A DNA stretch of 64,000 nt from the NCBI GenBank assembly GCA_963920705.1, contig OY987236.1, positions 7,860,190 to 7,924,189 of the forward strand, written 5' to 3'. The DNA comes from Odiellus spinosus (Eukaryota > Arthropoda > Arachnida > Opiliones > Phalangiidae). This document shows, piece by piece, positions 1 through 10,816 of this stretch. Each line of letters opens with the position of its first letter. The first letter of the stretch is position 1. The translations under genes were made by a program, and so were the position numbers. The notes beneath the pieces were generated by a model. That model worked only from the letters and a program-made list of their open reading frames with translations. It did no database searches and was not told where the DNA came from.

Positions 1-1334
1 GTTAAAATTCAAAGCCACTTCCCGAATGTTTTATTGCTCAAACATGGGTTATTTTTCGAAGCAGATTCTATTAAAAAATACTTCATTTTTCTCTTCACCC
101 TATCTTTATTTTAAATCAATTATTTATTTCAAAGTTAGGCCTAAATTTTTGTTCAAAATTAGGATGAAATGGAGTTTCATGAAATCCAATTTTAAATTGA
201 GGAGCGTTTTCATAAAGATTGTTGAAATTTATATACATATGTCAAAGAAGAAAATTACCGCGACAGTAAAAATACGTATTTCATAATCGCCATAAAATAA
301 GAATTCCCACGTCATCAATATGGTCGGGAAGCTATTGTAGTCTTGTAGAACTTTCAGTTTATTCTCACGCGTTCTGGCACGTGAAAAGGTCGCTTTCGCG
401 GGGTCTTTTTCGTAAAAGTACAGTACTTAATCCAGAAAATTACCTTTCGTATGAAAATTATCGTTAGTTATGTTCCACAAATAAACTACGTCATTTATCG
501 GAAAAAATTACAAATATTTTTGACATTTTCATTTTGAACGCGTCAAGCCAGACGTTTACAATTTTTAATATGGCGTTTTAGAAGTATTTTAAAAATTAAA
601 AAAAAAAAATTAAAAAAATGGAAACAGCCTTTATTGAAACTGTACGGTCGTAACCAGAAGAATTGTTTTTTTTTACTGTTGTTGATCCCATAGACAGGTC
701 TGCATACTCTTAATCTTAAGTCTCAGTATGACTCCTTCATAGCCTCCCTTTTCGAACAGGCGTATATTTTTTAGTTTGGATAGTGTTAAAAATAGAAAAA
801 TAATTGATCCGGTACTCACTTCGAGCTTGTTTGAGAAGAGTTCATAATCAAAGGTACTACTTTTATTCCCCATTTAGTTTAAGGTTGCTTATTACTCCGC
901 GGTATCATTGACTCTCTTAATTTTTCATAATCATGTAAATTACGGTTCAATTCGAATTTTTTTATTCTCTCGATTGAGGCTAAACCTCCGCCTAAACTCT
1001 GGTTCAAAAGCAATTTGAATAATAGCGTAATCATGGGGCGGATTGCTACAAAATGTTAAGTCTCTTAGGAATAAAGTAATTTTTGCAAAATGTTTTTGAA
1101 AATTGGGTAGTTTTTCCGAGAATAAACCCTCGATCTGAAACGATTTTGGGTAATCTCTTTATTCTTGAATGATTCATTTCAAGTTTCTAATTGAATTTTT
1201 AATCGTTTTTAAGGTTTTTTTTATTGGTTTTTGATATGGTTAACGTTTTCCTAGGAATTTTATGAGTCTCATGTTTATTGTGTGACCCACACTAAGCCTT
1301 GTATAAATGACCCTCTTTATAGAGGGGACACAAA
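1..1334. other. Non-coding, no supported feature
   Basis: AT-rich text with a decayed TTAA-MITE end near 90-110. Short frames at 26-286 (+) and 673-873 (-) have no signature. Confidence 0.6.
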
Positions 1335-1598
1335 AGCTGCGTTCAAACTAAGCCTTGGAATCGATTTAAACCGTTTCCAAACGTTTCGTTTGAGTCGTGT
1401 GAACGGGAAACTGTATTTTCTCGAATCGATTTGATTCAATTTCTCGAAACTGCTTCGGGAACCAGTTTCATATCGATTCGGTTTCAACAACCGATGGTTG
1501 AAGCTACGATAAATCGGTTAAAACGATTCCTGACGATTTGAATAACGGTTTTATTTTTCACTTACAAATCATTAAGAAATTATAGTGTGACCTTAGCT
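1335..1598. mobile_element. AGCTGCG/AGCTACG palindromic MITE, degraded copy
   Basis: It begins AGCTGCGTTCAAACTAAGCC and ends TAGTGTGACCTTAGCT. The interior has the family's repeated AATCGATTT, GTGTGAACGGGAAAC and CGAAACTGCTTCGGGAACC blocks. The GTGAACACGTGACG segment is deleted and the right part has decayed. Confidence 0.75.
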
Positions 1599-1980
1599 TT
1601 TATTTTAAGACGTTTTCAAATCGGTTCCAATGTTTTAAAGCTAATGATTCCATTTTGGGTTAAATTGAAGAATAGCTGCCTCACCTCAAATAGATTCCTT
1701 GGTTATTTTTGCCTATTTCAACACAAATCATATTTAATACAAAATCATTAAAATCATTTAAAAAAATTGCATAACTTATAATTGGGCATGCCGTTTTGAT
1801 GATCGCATAATTAGTTATGACGCCAAGTATTACTATTTTCGCTATATAGGTTAGGTTATTTTAGACTGTTTAATTTTTAATTTTAATATTTTCTAACGAT
1901 AGTATTTTTTCTTAGAAATTAATGTACTCCGAGTCAAATCCAAGCCCTATATTCATTGGATAATCAATTATAAATTTCTG

Positions 1981-2050
1981 TGACGTCACGTACTCCTAAT
2001 CACGCGCGTATATAAACTTACGACGTCAACAGCCTTTCCACCTAATTGGT
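1981..2050 (+). promoter_or_regulatory. CRE plus TATA promoter-like site
   Basis: TGACGTCACG at 1981-1990 is followed by GTATATAAAC at 2008-2017 and CGACGTCAAC at 2021-2030. CRE about 25 bases before TATA is a common animal promoter layout. No coding start with support follows within 500 bases. Confidence 0.3.
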
Positions 2051-2497
2051 GTTAGGGATAATATTTATTCTTGTAGACCGTTTTTCCAATTAACTCACTA
2101 ACTACGAATTCGAGTCTAAAATAATTAGTGACAGTTTTATGGTCCGCGTAATTCAAGATTAATAATGTAACTAATGAGAAGTTTATCACCACGAAGAGGT
2201 AGAGAAACTTTGTATATAGCAGTATACAACCTTATTTAGAGTAAAGATTTCCTTAGAGATGGTTTTTTAAAGGGAGGATGAAGATTAAAAAAAAAGACTT
2301 GTTCGCGTATTAAAACTTGCGAAAATATCGGAAAAGATTCTGATTTTTGTATTCAATTTAAATGGAAATCTTAGACTAATCAAAACACTCCCCACCTTTG
2401 GCTTCATTTTCAAAGAGTATGCCGCAGCAAGTGTCACTTGATTAGTTTTACTTTTAATTAAATACCAAAAGATTCTTAATTTTAATAATATTAAAAT

Positions 2498-2625
2498 CAG
2501 AAGCCGATGAATCCCTGATCCATATAGCGCTCTTCTCTATTTGGGGTAAATTTTTCCTCTTTTTACTAGCTCGCGAGGGACCTATTCATACTACAAAAAA
2601 TTGTAAATTCTCTATCTCTTCTGGA
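2498..2625. mobile_element. CAGAAGCC-ended MITE, old left-half remnant
   Basis: CAGAAGCCGATGAATCCCTG followed by CATATAGCGCTCTTCTCT and GGGACCTATTCATACT parallels the left half of the complete copies with many substitutions. The right half is missing. Confidence 0.6.
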
Positions 2626-3146
2626 GGAAGGGCTTCGAGACATGTAAGATGCCAATCCTCTTTAAAAGAAGGATCCAGAGCCTTAGCGTTCCCACGCGTT
2701 CGATACTTTCAAGGACAAACTTGGGATTTTGTCTTTTAGATATAGGATCCGGCTAGTTTCAGCTCCCTTAAATTCCATTCTAAATATGTGTTATATTTAT
2801 CTTCAAGTGGAAATTGCGTGCTTCTTTGAGTAAAAACATTGTGTGTTCAACTGCCTCTACTGATTCCATTTTTTCAAAACTTAACTTCAACTTAGAATAA
2901 TGAAGTTGGTGAGAACCTGAACCTATCGTTTTTTACCTCCCACAAAATAAGAAAATCATGGTGTGTTTTTTCACGGTATCAAATGAAATAAACTCTTCTG
3001 CTCCTAGCCAATGAAGTACACCCACAAACATTTTTCCCAGTAAGGTTACTTTTGGCGTGACAGTCGATTGATCGAATTTCAACTCTCGCACCGCAAATAA
3101 CTAAATACCGTACAAATATCGGGTTTTTTTTTAAACTTAACCCCAT

Positions 3147-3483
3147 CAGAAGCCGATGAAACCCTCCTTTGAAGTCTACTACTCTAATGTTCCATATAGC
3201 GCGCCTCTGTGTATGGGTAAAATTCCCAATTTTACGAGATCGGAGGGGTCCTACTTCATACTCCCTGTCTACGGAAAATTGGAAATTCTCTCTCTCCACA
3301 AACGTCGACGTTTTTTGGACGAACTCCAAGGCTGCTAGAGATATTCGCTCGACTAGCTCCCGCTCCGAAAACATCTACCGTTAGGAGGCGTTCGAATCGC
3401 GTTTTTTGAAACTAACCCATACAGAGAGGGGTAGACAAGACCAGGGAGTAATAGACTTCAAAGGAGGGTTTCATCGGCTTCTG
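3147..3483. mobile_element. CAGAAGCC-ended MITE, complete, 7-bp target duplication
   Basis: It starts CAGAAGCCGATGAAACCC and ends with the exact mirror GGGTTTCATCGGCTTCTG; the inverted match extends through CTTTGAAGTCTA. It is flanked on both sides by ACCCCAT (3140-3146 and 3484-3490), a perfect 7-bp target duplication. The interior has conserved blocks (CATATAGCGC, GGAAATTCTCTCTCTCCAC, CGTCGACGTTTTTTGGACG). Overlapping open frames on both strands are repeat by-products. A 7-bp duplication with 5'-CA ends would suit the P or hAT-like groups, but I cannot decide. Confidence 0.9.
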
Positions 3484-3534
3484 ACCCCATGCATTAGACA
3501 GGAGTAAACTAAACCCGAAAATAGACTTCAAAGG

Positions 3535-3591
3535 ATGGCTTCTGGAAAATTCGATAAAAAAAATCACTTTTTCTCTTCACCCTCCCTTTAA
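3535..3591. mobile_element. TTAA MITE right-end fragment
   Basis: TTCGATAAAAAAAATCAC, then CTCTTCACCCTCCCTTTAA, matches the terminal ~55 bases of a TTAA element. A similar, more decayed end (CTCTTCACCCTATCTTTA) lies near 90-110. Confidence 0.45.
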
Positions 3592-4144
3592 TGTTAAATT
3601 TTACGATAAGCAAGGTTGAGGAGCACTATAGTAAATGTCTCACGTAGATTATGCAACACTATTGAGGCTATACTAAGGTTACATCTTTATATCGAATAAG
3701 GTTTATACAATATATTAATACACGCTGTCAAATTAAGAGGGAATCCGATGGAAGAGAAATTGTCCGATTATTACGCGTCAAGATTTCTCGACTATATATT
3801 AATGGTTTTCAATATATTTTGTCATCTATTCTACATAGGGCTTTTAAACAATTAACCTTAATTTTCGTCTTAAAATCAATTATTATAGATAGAATTTCGG
3901 CCTAATATTCCGTTGTCACTAGTGATCTATTTGACCCGTAAAGTTATTCAATATTTCAATTAGGTTCGATAATGTTTCTTGGGTTTAATAAGTCTAATTT
4001 ATATATTACGTTTGAATAAATTCTGCATTAATAACAGATCACCAAATATTCTGTTAACATATTACATTGAATTTAAGTGTATTTTCATTTTAAATACTGT
4101 CTTCAAAATTTAGAGGGAGGATTAAGAGAAAAATGCTTCTTCTA

Positions 4145-4514
4145 TTAAAGGGAGAATGCAACCTAACAGCAAGTGATTTTTACCGATTCATTATCGTTAA
4201 AATAGGCCTAATACATCAGTGAGAAAAACTCCAAACAACTATTAAACTAGAAATAAATTTAAAACTAACCTTGAAAATAGGCTTAGGGAAATTCATGGAC
4301 ATCATGACTTTCTTTGCATTAAAGGATCAGCAACTAATGAGTAAAGGCCAGTTATAATGGTGAGAACTCCATGAGACTTCCAATTTAACATTCAATTGGT
4401 CGCTGACCCATCATTGCGAAGAAATTCAGCATCTCCATGAATTCAGCTAAGCCTATTTTCCCGATAAATTTTAAATTTATTTCTAGGATAGTTTAATATA
4501 TGTTTGTAAAAACG
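4145..4514. mobile_element. TTAA foldback MITE, left end intact, right end lost
   Basis: It starts TTAAAGGGAGAATGCAACC and continues with the family arm (AGTGATTTT, AATAGGCCTAAT, AATAAATTTAAAAC). The centre carries the 'catggacatcatgac' to 'agcatctccatgaattcagc' inverted repeat that typifies this family. The mirrored terminus is missing beyond about 4514, so the copy is truncated. No coding capacity. Confidence 0.8.
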
Positions 4515-5026
4515 TGTTTCCCATTTTTTTGGGAAAATTATGAAATTGTCTCCTAATAATTGTTATCCATGAAAACTGCTATGATCACTTGATAAAATTA
4601 GTTCTGTTAAAGTTAGCTTCGTATTGTACACGTTAATTTTTTCATTTACACAAAAAGACTCGCCCCAAAATAGAAAATGTTTCTTCTAATAAATTAATAT
4701 TTGGAAACTTGAATCGTTATTTTAGTATCCCTTTAATCAGCGCATAGCATCGTGAATTTCGCTTTGGATCCTATAAGACCTTGGGAGTAAAAATTGGGAA
4801 TCGAAATGTTTTAGATATTTATGTAAGCTAAAAATCTTTTTTTTCAAGAGAGCCAAAAATCCCATTGAAAATAGATAAATTTTTTTCGTACTCTATTTTG
4901 TAAAACTATATTCGACGTTTTTTCCATAAACCTACGTTGCTATCTTTAGAACTTAAAAGTGGTTGCGTGTTCTAGACTAGTATGTCTGTCCCCGCTTGTT
5001 TGTTCTCAGGAGAGTTTGGGAACATC

Positions 5027-5138
5027 TTATTTATATACAGTGTACAGGAAGTAGAGTAAGGGAAGTGGGAATCTAACTGAGAATGTCGTCTGTCAGTTTT
5101 ATTTCCGTCATATCCTTATTTTTTTTCTTTAACGGGTG
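5027..5138 (+). other. TATA-like site followed by a short signal-peptide-like frame
   Basis: TTATTTATATACAG at about 5027-5040 precedes ATG at 5083, which encodes MSSVSFISVISLFFFFNG before TGA. GG-GTGACC at the end could be a donor, making this a signal-peptide exon. The run of Phe comes from a T-rich stretch, so chance is likely. Confidence 0.15.
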
Positions 5139-5384
5139 ACCGAACAAGTCTCCGTATAAAAGCTTAGAGGAATTAGGTAGAGGAGTCGCCAACTTCTCCA
5201 ACTATCTCTGATTCCATAGTTTAAGAATAGATTAACTTAAAAAATCTGCCTTAAACTGGCTTTTCACTGGGAAAAATAAAAATAAAAAACTTTACAAAAT
5301 CGGAACTTTTTTGGGTTTCTACCAAAAGTCTAAAACCGTTAAATCGATACGTTCCGAACTGCCTTCAAAGCGACAAAAGCTTAG

Positions 5385-5681
5385 AGCTACGGTCACACTA
5401 GCATTTCTTAATCGATTTGAAACGGTAAAATCAAACCGATATTCAAATCGCCAGGAATCGTTTTAAGCGTCACGTGTTCACGCATTTTCTTTATAAATCG
5501 ATTTATCGTACCTTCATCCATTGGTTGTTGAAACCGAATCGGTATGAAACTGGTTCCCGAAGTAGTTTCGAGAAATCGAATCAAATCAATTCGATAAAAG
5601 ACGGTTTCCCATTCACACTATTCCAGCGAAAAGTTTTTAAAACGGTATAAATCGATTCCAGGGCATAGTATGAACGCAGTT
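5385..5681. mobile_element. AGCTACG palindromic MITE, complete
   Basis: It starts AGCTACGGTCACACTAGC and ends CATAGTATGAACGCAGT, in reverse orientation relative to the 1.3-kb copy. It contains CGTCACGTGTTCACGC and GGTTGTTGAAACCGAATCGG. No coding frame of its own. Confidence 0.8.
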
Positions 5682-6748
5682 CTTAAGGAGGTGAGATACA
5701 TTTGCCCAAAATCTTAAAAATAAAGCGAATAAAATTCTATTTGATATCACAAATGATTTCTGTAATCGTAATGAACGCCAATAGTTTAGTATTTTTGGAT
5801 AGACACCCGTAATTTTGAAAAGGCGTTAATCCTTGGCTACGGCCAAACCATTTTTAGGAAATAACTATCTTATGACGAGATTTTGAGGAGAAAGGAAAAC
5901 ACTTTTTTACCTTTTCTGCTGATTTTCCACCCACTGAATCGCAAGAAAAACTAACCAGTCTCTTTTGAACTTTTAGATTAGGTTTTTTCCAACTCTTCAC
6001 AAAACGGTGAATGATAAAAAGTTACAATTTTAAATACTTTGTAACTTCTGATATTTTAAAGTCAGAAGGAGAAAGGAACGTTTAACATTTTGATATTTCA
6101 TTTTTTGAGGAGATTATTTATTTGAACCATTGCAAACCGGCCAAATTGAAGGGAAAATGCTCAACTGGCAACCCTGAAAGTTTGAAGCTCTGGGCTCAGT
6201 GATCTTGACAACCCCTGAAAACTGTCTGTCGTTGATTTTCCATATAATTCCTCCAAGATAAAACCTCCTTATGACTTGTCTCTCATTTTCCTTAGATACA
6301 CTCTTGAAAGTCGTATAAATCGGCATAGAGAAACAGGTTTTTTACTGAAAAATTAGGTCCAATCTAAGGTTGTAACTCTTTTTTTTTATAGTCTTTTCCG
6401 ATGTCTTGGTTTATTATTATTTTTTATTTATTTTTTCTTATTGACCTCCTTTACTTTCGACGGATGACTTTCTGAAGGTATATTGAAACGAATGATACAT
6501 TTTGTTGTTTACAATTAAAATTCGTGCATATAGGGAAGAGTGTGGTTTTTTAGATTTAAACCGAGAATATAAATATACAGTTTGTTTAAAAAATGGTGGG
6601 TAGGACCGAGCTACAATGGGTTCTATGGATTATTTTAAGTCGAAAATTTATTATTTATTAAATTTTTAGATCAAATGCTATATTTTATATAACTATATTC
6701 TTGCCTTCGAACTTTGTAGGTGCTAAAAGTTTGACCCAGTGACCCCAA

Positions 6749-7301
6749 ACTTTTAAACCGTTTCAAAACGTTTCGCTAGAGTCGTGTAAATAGGAATCCG
6801 CCTTTTCTAGAATCGATTTGATTAGATTTCTCGAAACTGCTTCGGGAACCATTTTCATACCGATTCGGTTTCAACAACCGAATAAATCTATTTATAAAGA
6901 TAATGCGTGAACACGTGACGCTTAAAACAATTCCTAGCGATTTGAATATCAGTTTAGCTACGGTCACACTAGCATTTCTTAATCGATTTGAAACGGTAAA
7001 ATCAAACCGATATTCAAATGCTAGAAATCGTTTTGAGCGTCACGTGTTCACACATTATCTGTATAAATCGATTTATCGTAGCTTCATGTATCGGTTGTTG
7101 AAACCGAATCGGTACGAAATTGGTTCCCGAAGCAGTTTCGAGAAATCGAATCAAATCGATTCGAGAAAAGACGGTTTCCCGTTCACACGACTCTAGCTAA
7201 ACGTTTTGAAACGGTTTAAATCGATTCCAAGGCCTAGTATGAACGCAGCTTTTGATTTTACCGTTTCAAATCGATTAAGAAATGCTATTGGAACCGTAGC
7301 T
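6749..7301. mobile_element. Palindromic MITE (outer copy) interrupted by a second copy
   Basis: The outer element runs from TTTTAAACCGTTTCAAAACG (left end lost) to GGAACCGTAGCT at 7301. It is split after GAATATCAGTTT, and its sequence resumes as TTTGATTTTACCG after the inserted element at 6956-7250. Joined, it matches the 46.4-kb copy. The frames of 97 and 76 codons here are repeat by-products. Confidence 0.8.
6956..7250. mobile_element. Palindromic MITE nested inside an older copy, 3-bp target duplication
   Basis: It extends from AGCTACGGTCACACTAG to GTATGAACGCAGCT, in inverted orientation relative to its host copy. TTT is present on both sides (6953-6955, 7251-7253) where the uninterrupted family sequence has a single TTT (CGGTTTGATTTT), so the ends and a 3-bp duplication can be read directly. 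Confidence 0.85.
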
Positions 7302-8001
7302 AAATTGACCTTTCCAAAACGATTTTGTTTTATGGAGAATTTCGGTGTAGTGCACTTAAAAACCTCCGCGCTTCTGGGGTTACATTTTATTTTTAAAGAA
7401 CCTTTTATTTTGCGAATTTCAATTGATTCCTTTTAAACAAAGTCAAAGGGGAGACATTGTAAACTTTATATAACAGCGAAACTTTTAGTTATCCGTATTA
7501 TAATCTCGTGGGATTTTTCACCGCCCTTATTTTCCGCGAACCAGTATACCTAAATCCTTTTTCCATTTTTACTCTTCCGCTGGGAAATGGCGGTGGAATT
7601 AAATATTAGATAGTGAAGGAAACTTTGGATATATGTCGTCTGTGTATATTGGTGTGTATTATTTTAGCTTTATACTCCTGTTCCCTGAGAGATAGAACGT
7701 TTTCGTAATTCTCCTCGTCTACGCTTTCGATATTACTCAAAATAAATTTTAATTTAGGTAGGAATGTAGGTTAATCAGATATTGGTCCGATTTGTTTTCC
7801 TTATAAAGTTAATATTTTATATAACCCCTCTGTTTTCTCGGTCCACATAAGGTTGAAATATTGGCCACCCTCTCGGGTTTTCGAATTCTGAAATTTTTAG
7901 TGCTGTTTACTATAATTTGATATGGGGATATTCCGTAAAGAAAGCCGTGTATGTTTAATTCCAATTAAACGAAGGCTGAAGAGGAAAATATGAATTGAGA
8001 A

Positions 8002-8024
8002 AATATATATATATATATATATAT
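8002..8024. repeat. AT dinucleotide microsatellite
   Basis: Alternating AT over about 22 bases. A similar tract lies at 16609-16629, and a GA tract at about 33990-34003. Confidence 0.95.
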
Positions 8025-8080
8025 TTGGCATTCAATTAACAGGAGAACCTCCGACTAATCTAAAGACTCCTCACCTAAGA

Positions 8081-8488
8081 ACGAGATTTAGCGTTAGTGA
8101 CAGACACAGATATTGTTACATAGAGAATATTACTGTATATTTTGATTTTGAAGCAGAGATATCCGCTCTTTACGTCATTGTTTTATGCTTGAAACAAACT
8201 ATCATCCAAGGGACACAATTATGCGCGCGAAAATAACGAGATTTAGCGTTAGTGACAGACACAGACATTGTTACATGGATAATACTACTGTATATTTTGA
8301 TTTTGAAGCAGAGATATCCGCTCTTTACGTCATTGTTTTATACTTGAAACAAACCATCATCATTTAGGAACACAATTATGCGTGTGAAAATAATGAAGAA
8401 CGAGATTTAGCGTTAGTGACAGACAGATATTGTTACATAGAGAATAATACTGTTTATATTGATTTTAATGCAGAGATATCCGCTCGTA
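8081..8488. repeat. Tandem repeat, two full and one partial ~155-164 bp units
   Basis: Units start with ACGAGATTTAGCGTTAGTG at 8081, 8236 and 8400 (the last is partial). All contain GACAGACACAGA or its shortened form, ATATTGTTACATAG-like words and GCAGAGATATCCGCTC. Units differ by small substitutions and a short insertion. A 60-codon frame in unit 2 is not conserved as coding. Confidence 0.85.
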
Positions 8489-9504
8489 TTGTCGAGCACA
8501 AAAAGGGCAAGTAAAGCGGGAAAGGCGGAATCTACGTTTTCAGGAAAATAAAACATTTATTCGGTCACGTGACAAGTTTCCTGCTTCCACTTCCCAATCT
8601 CGCTCCTCTGGTGGCTAGAAATAAAATTTAGTCCGTTGTCAATTTTTTTTCCTCCATTCCCACATCTTCTCTGTATTTATTAACGTTGAATTTACTAAAA
8701 TTAGAATCCATGGTAGAGTAGTATTAAAAAATATATAGATATAAAAGGAAGAAACGCATACGGAGATTCAAGGAATTAAGTTTTTTTTGTTAAAAACTGT
8801 TAACTGTGGCGAGAAAGCTTTCAACCTCGTAAGGCCTTGAAAAATCGCTTTACACGCCCTTTAATAGAGATATCTTAGCTCTGAGACTATACATATAACA
8901 TCAAATGCGTAACTCTGGATGAGACTCCATGATCAAAGTGAAAATCGAAGGATAGAGGGATGGAGTTTAAAACATCTTCAAAACGTAGTTTATGTATATA
9001 TGTATATGCATCTCGTATCTTCCTATCTCAATGGTACTGTAGAGACTGTCCAATTTCCCAATTCAATCAAATTAAAACTTAAATTCGTCGCCAGAGAGAA
9101 GCCACTCACCTTTTAAATTGGAAATCTTCCTACGCTCGAACTAATTCAAATTCCCTTGTATTCAAGTTCACTCGAGTGTCATTTCCTTCAAAATCATGCA
9201 GTGTAATTTCACTATATACTGGTATGAATTACCATGAGTCAGAAATAGTTCAAAGTGAAGAAAAAAAAAAAAAAGTTGTGACTTTTTATTTTTATTGTAC
9301 GTAATTCAGAGAAGGAGAATACATAAGCATTTTATAACCTACTATTTTAAATCTTCCCTCGGAATAACGTGGAAAGAGCGCGAAAAATGATTTCGTAGGC
9401 TTTATAGAATTTGGAAAGCACTGGAAATCGTGTCAAATGGAACTGAGCATTCCTGAGTTGGGCATGTACTGGTTTGAAGGGAGTGTGAAAAATGATAATT
9501 TCCT

Positions 9505-9590
9505 TTAAAGGAGTAACAAGTTATTTTTAATAGATTTGAACTGTTAAATTAGGCGTAAAAACCGTATCAAAATTCCTAAAGTCCTATGAA
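9505..9590. mobile_element. TTAA element left-end fragment
   Basis: TTAAAGGAGTAACAAGTTATTTTTAATAG (one break allowed) and AACTGTTAAATTAGGCGTAAAAACC match the left arm of the element at 23209. No matching right end is clear, although CACCCTCCCTTTA near 9768 could be one. A ~30-base direct duplication (TTCCTAAAG...GAAATCT) follows at 9571 and 9601. Confidence 0.4.
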
Positions 9591-10418
9591 ATCTAAAAAA
9601 TCTTCCTAAAGTTCTTTGAAATCTCCAAATTTCTCTGAAAAATGGCTTTAAAATATAGGAATATCTTTTAATAGTGGTTTGTAATTCCATAACCTCGAAT
9701 TTCTATTGATAAAACCTGCGAGTGTCATGTTTAAGACCTATTTGAATTTGTAAAACCTATTTCACCCTCCCTTTATATATATAAGAATGGAATTCAAATT
9801 TTATATAGGCATAAGTTAGCTTATTCCCCGCCATATTCGTTTACCCGCGCGAATTATTCTTCAAACACAAATGGTACGGAGAAGATAAGTGTATATGGGG
9901 ATTCCGGTCGCGAATGATAAAACCGCTATTTTGGTCTCTCAAATGCCGCGCGGTCTTCCATACAAAAGCGAAGCTATACGGAGTGCTTGAAAAATGAGGG
10001 ATTTGTCTGCCGGCGTATATCAAATAGTGCCAAGGCCTTAAGAGTCTGTGGGGAAGGGTATAAAATACCCCGAAAATTCCTTAAAAATTCCATTCTACAC
10101 CCTCGGGTCTGGCTACCTGTAATATCACCGGAGAAGTATGAGCCTATAAAGTTGGATACAATTTAAACTATCTTTCGGGGGCGATGCAAAATGGTTCTGA
10201 CACGCGGATACGGATGAGTTAAAAGGCTAAAAATAGTCCAAATAGCCGATAAAATACAGAGGGGAAAGGGAGGGGAATACGATGCAAGCTGGCCAGAAAT
10301 CGAATTAGATCGATGAAATCGCTAGGAACACGAACATACAGAAGTGTGAAAGTGTATAGTGCATCAGAATTTTATAAAACGTGTAGTCAAGAAAGGATAG
10401 AAGTTACGCTGGGAATTT

Positions 10419-10816
10419 TTAAAGTGAGAATGCGACCTGACAATGCGATCCATTCTTTGTCATTTAAGTAGGCCTAACCCACCAATAATGTTTTACAAAC
10501 AAATATTAAACGAGTAATAAATTAAAAATAGGCTTACCTGAATGTTTTCGCATTGATGGATCTGCAACCAATGAACATAGGCCAATCGTTAAGGCGAGAT
10601 CTCCGTGAGACTATCAATAAAATTCGATTAATCGCTGGTCCATCAGTGTGAAGAAAATTAGGATATCAATGAATCCAGCTAAGCCTATTTTGCGTTTTAA
10701 ATTTATTTCAAGTTTAATATTTGTTTGTATTTTATTTTTTTACTGATGGATTAAGCCTATTTAAACGAATAAGAAATCGATAAAAAAAGCACTTGTTAGT
10801 TGCATTCTCACTTTAA
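10419..10816. mobile_element. TTAA foldback MITE, complete copy
   Basis: The ends are TTAAAGTGAGAATGCGACC and its mirror GCATTCTCACTTTAA, bounded by TTAA at 10419 and 10813. Both ends share the same G-to-T change relative to the family (AGTGAG for AGGGAG), so the two arms co-vary and mark a subfamily. The centre holds the 'gcattgatggatctgcaacc' / 'gcgaagaaa' foldback core found in the copies near 16.8, 21.8 and 59.1 kb. Confidence 0.85.

Larger units (their letters stand above)
7302..10418. other. Non-coding apart from listed repeats
   Basis: Beyond the 8.1-kb tandem repeat and the 9.5-kb TTAA fragment I see AT-rich sequence and chance frames (8919-9116 +, 9841-10023 -). A GC-richer stretch at about 9830-10020 holds GCGCGCG-type words but no gene signal. 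Confidence 0.5.
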
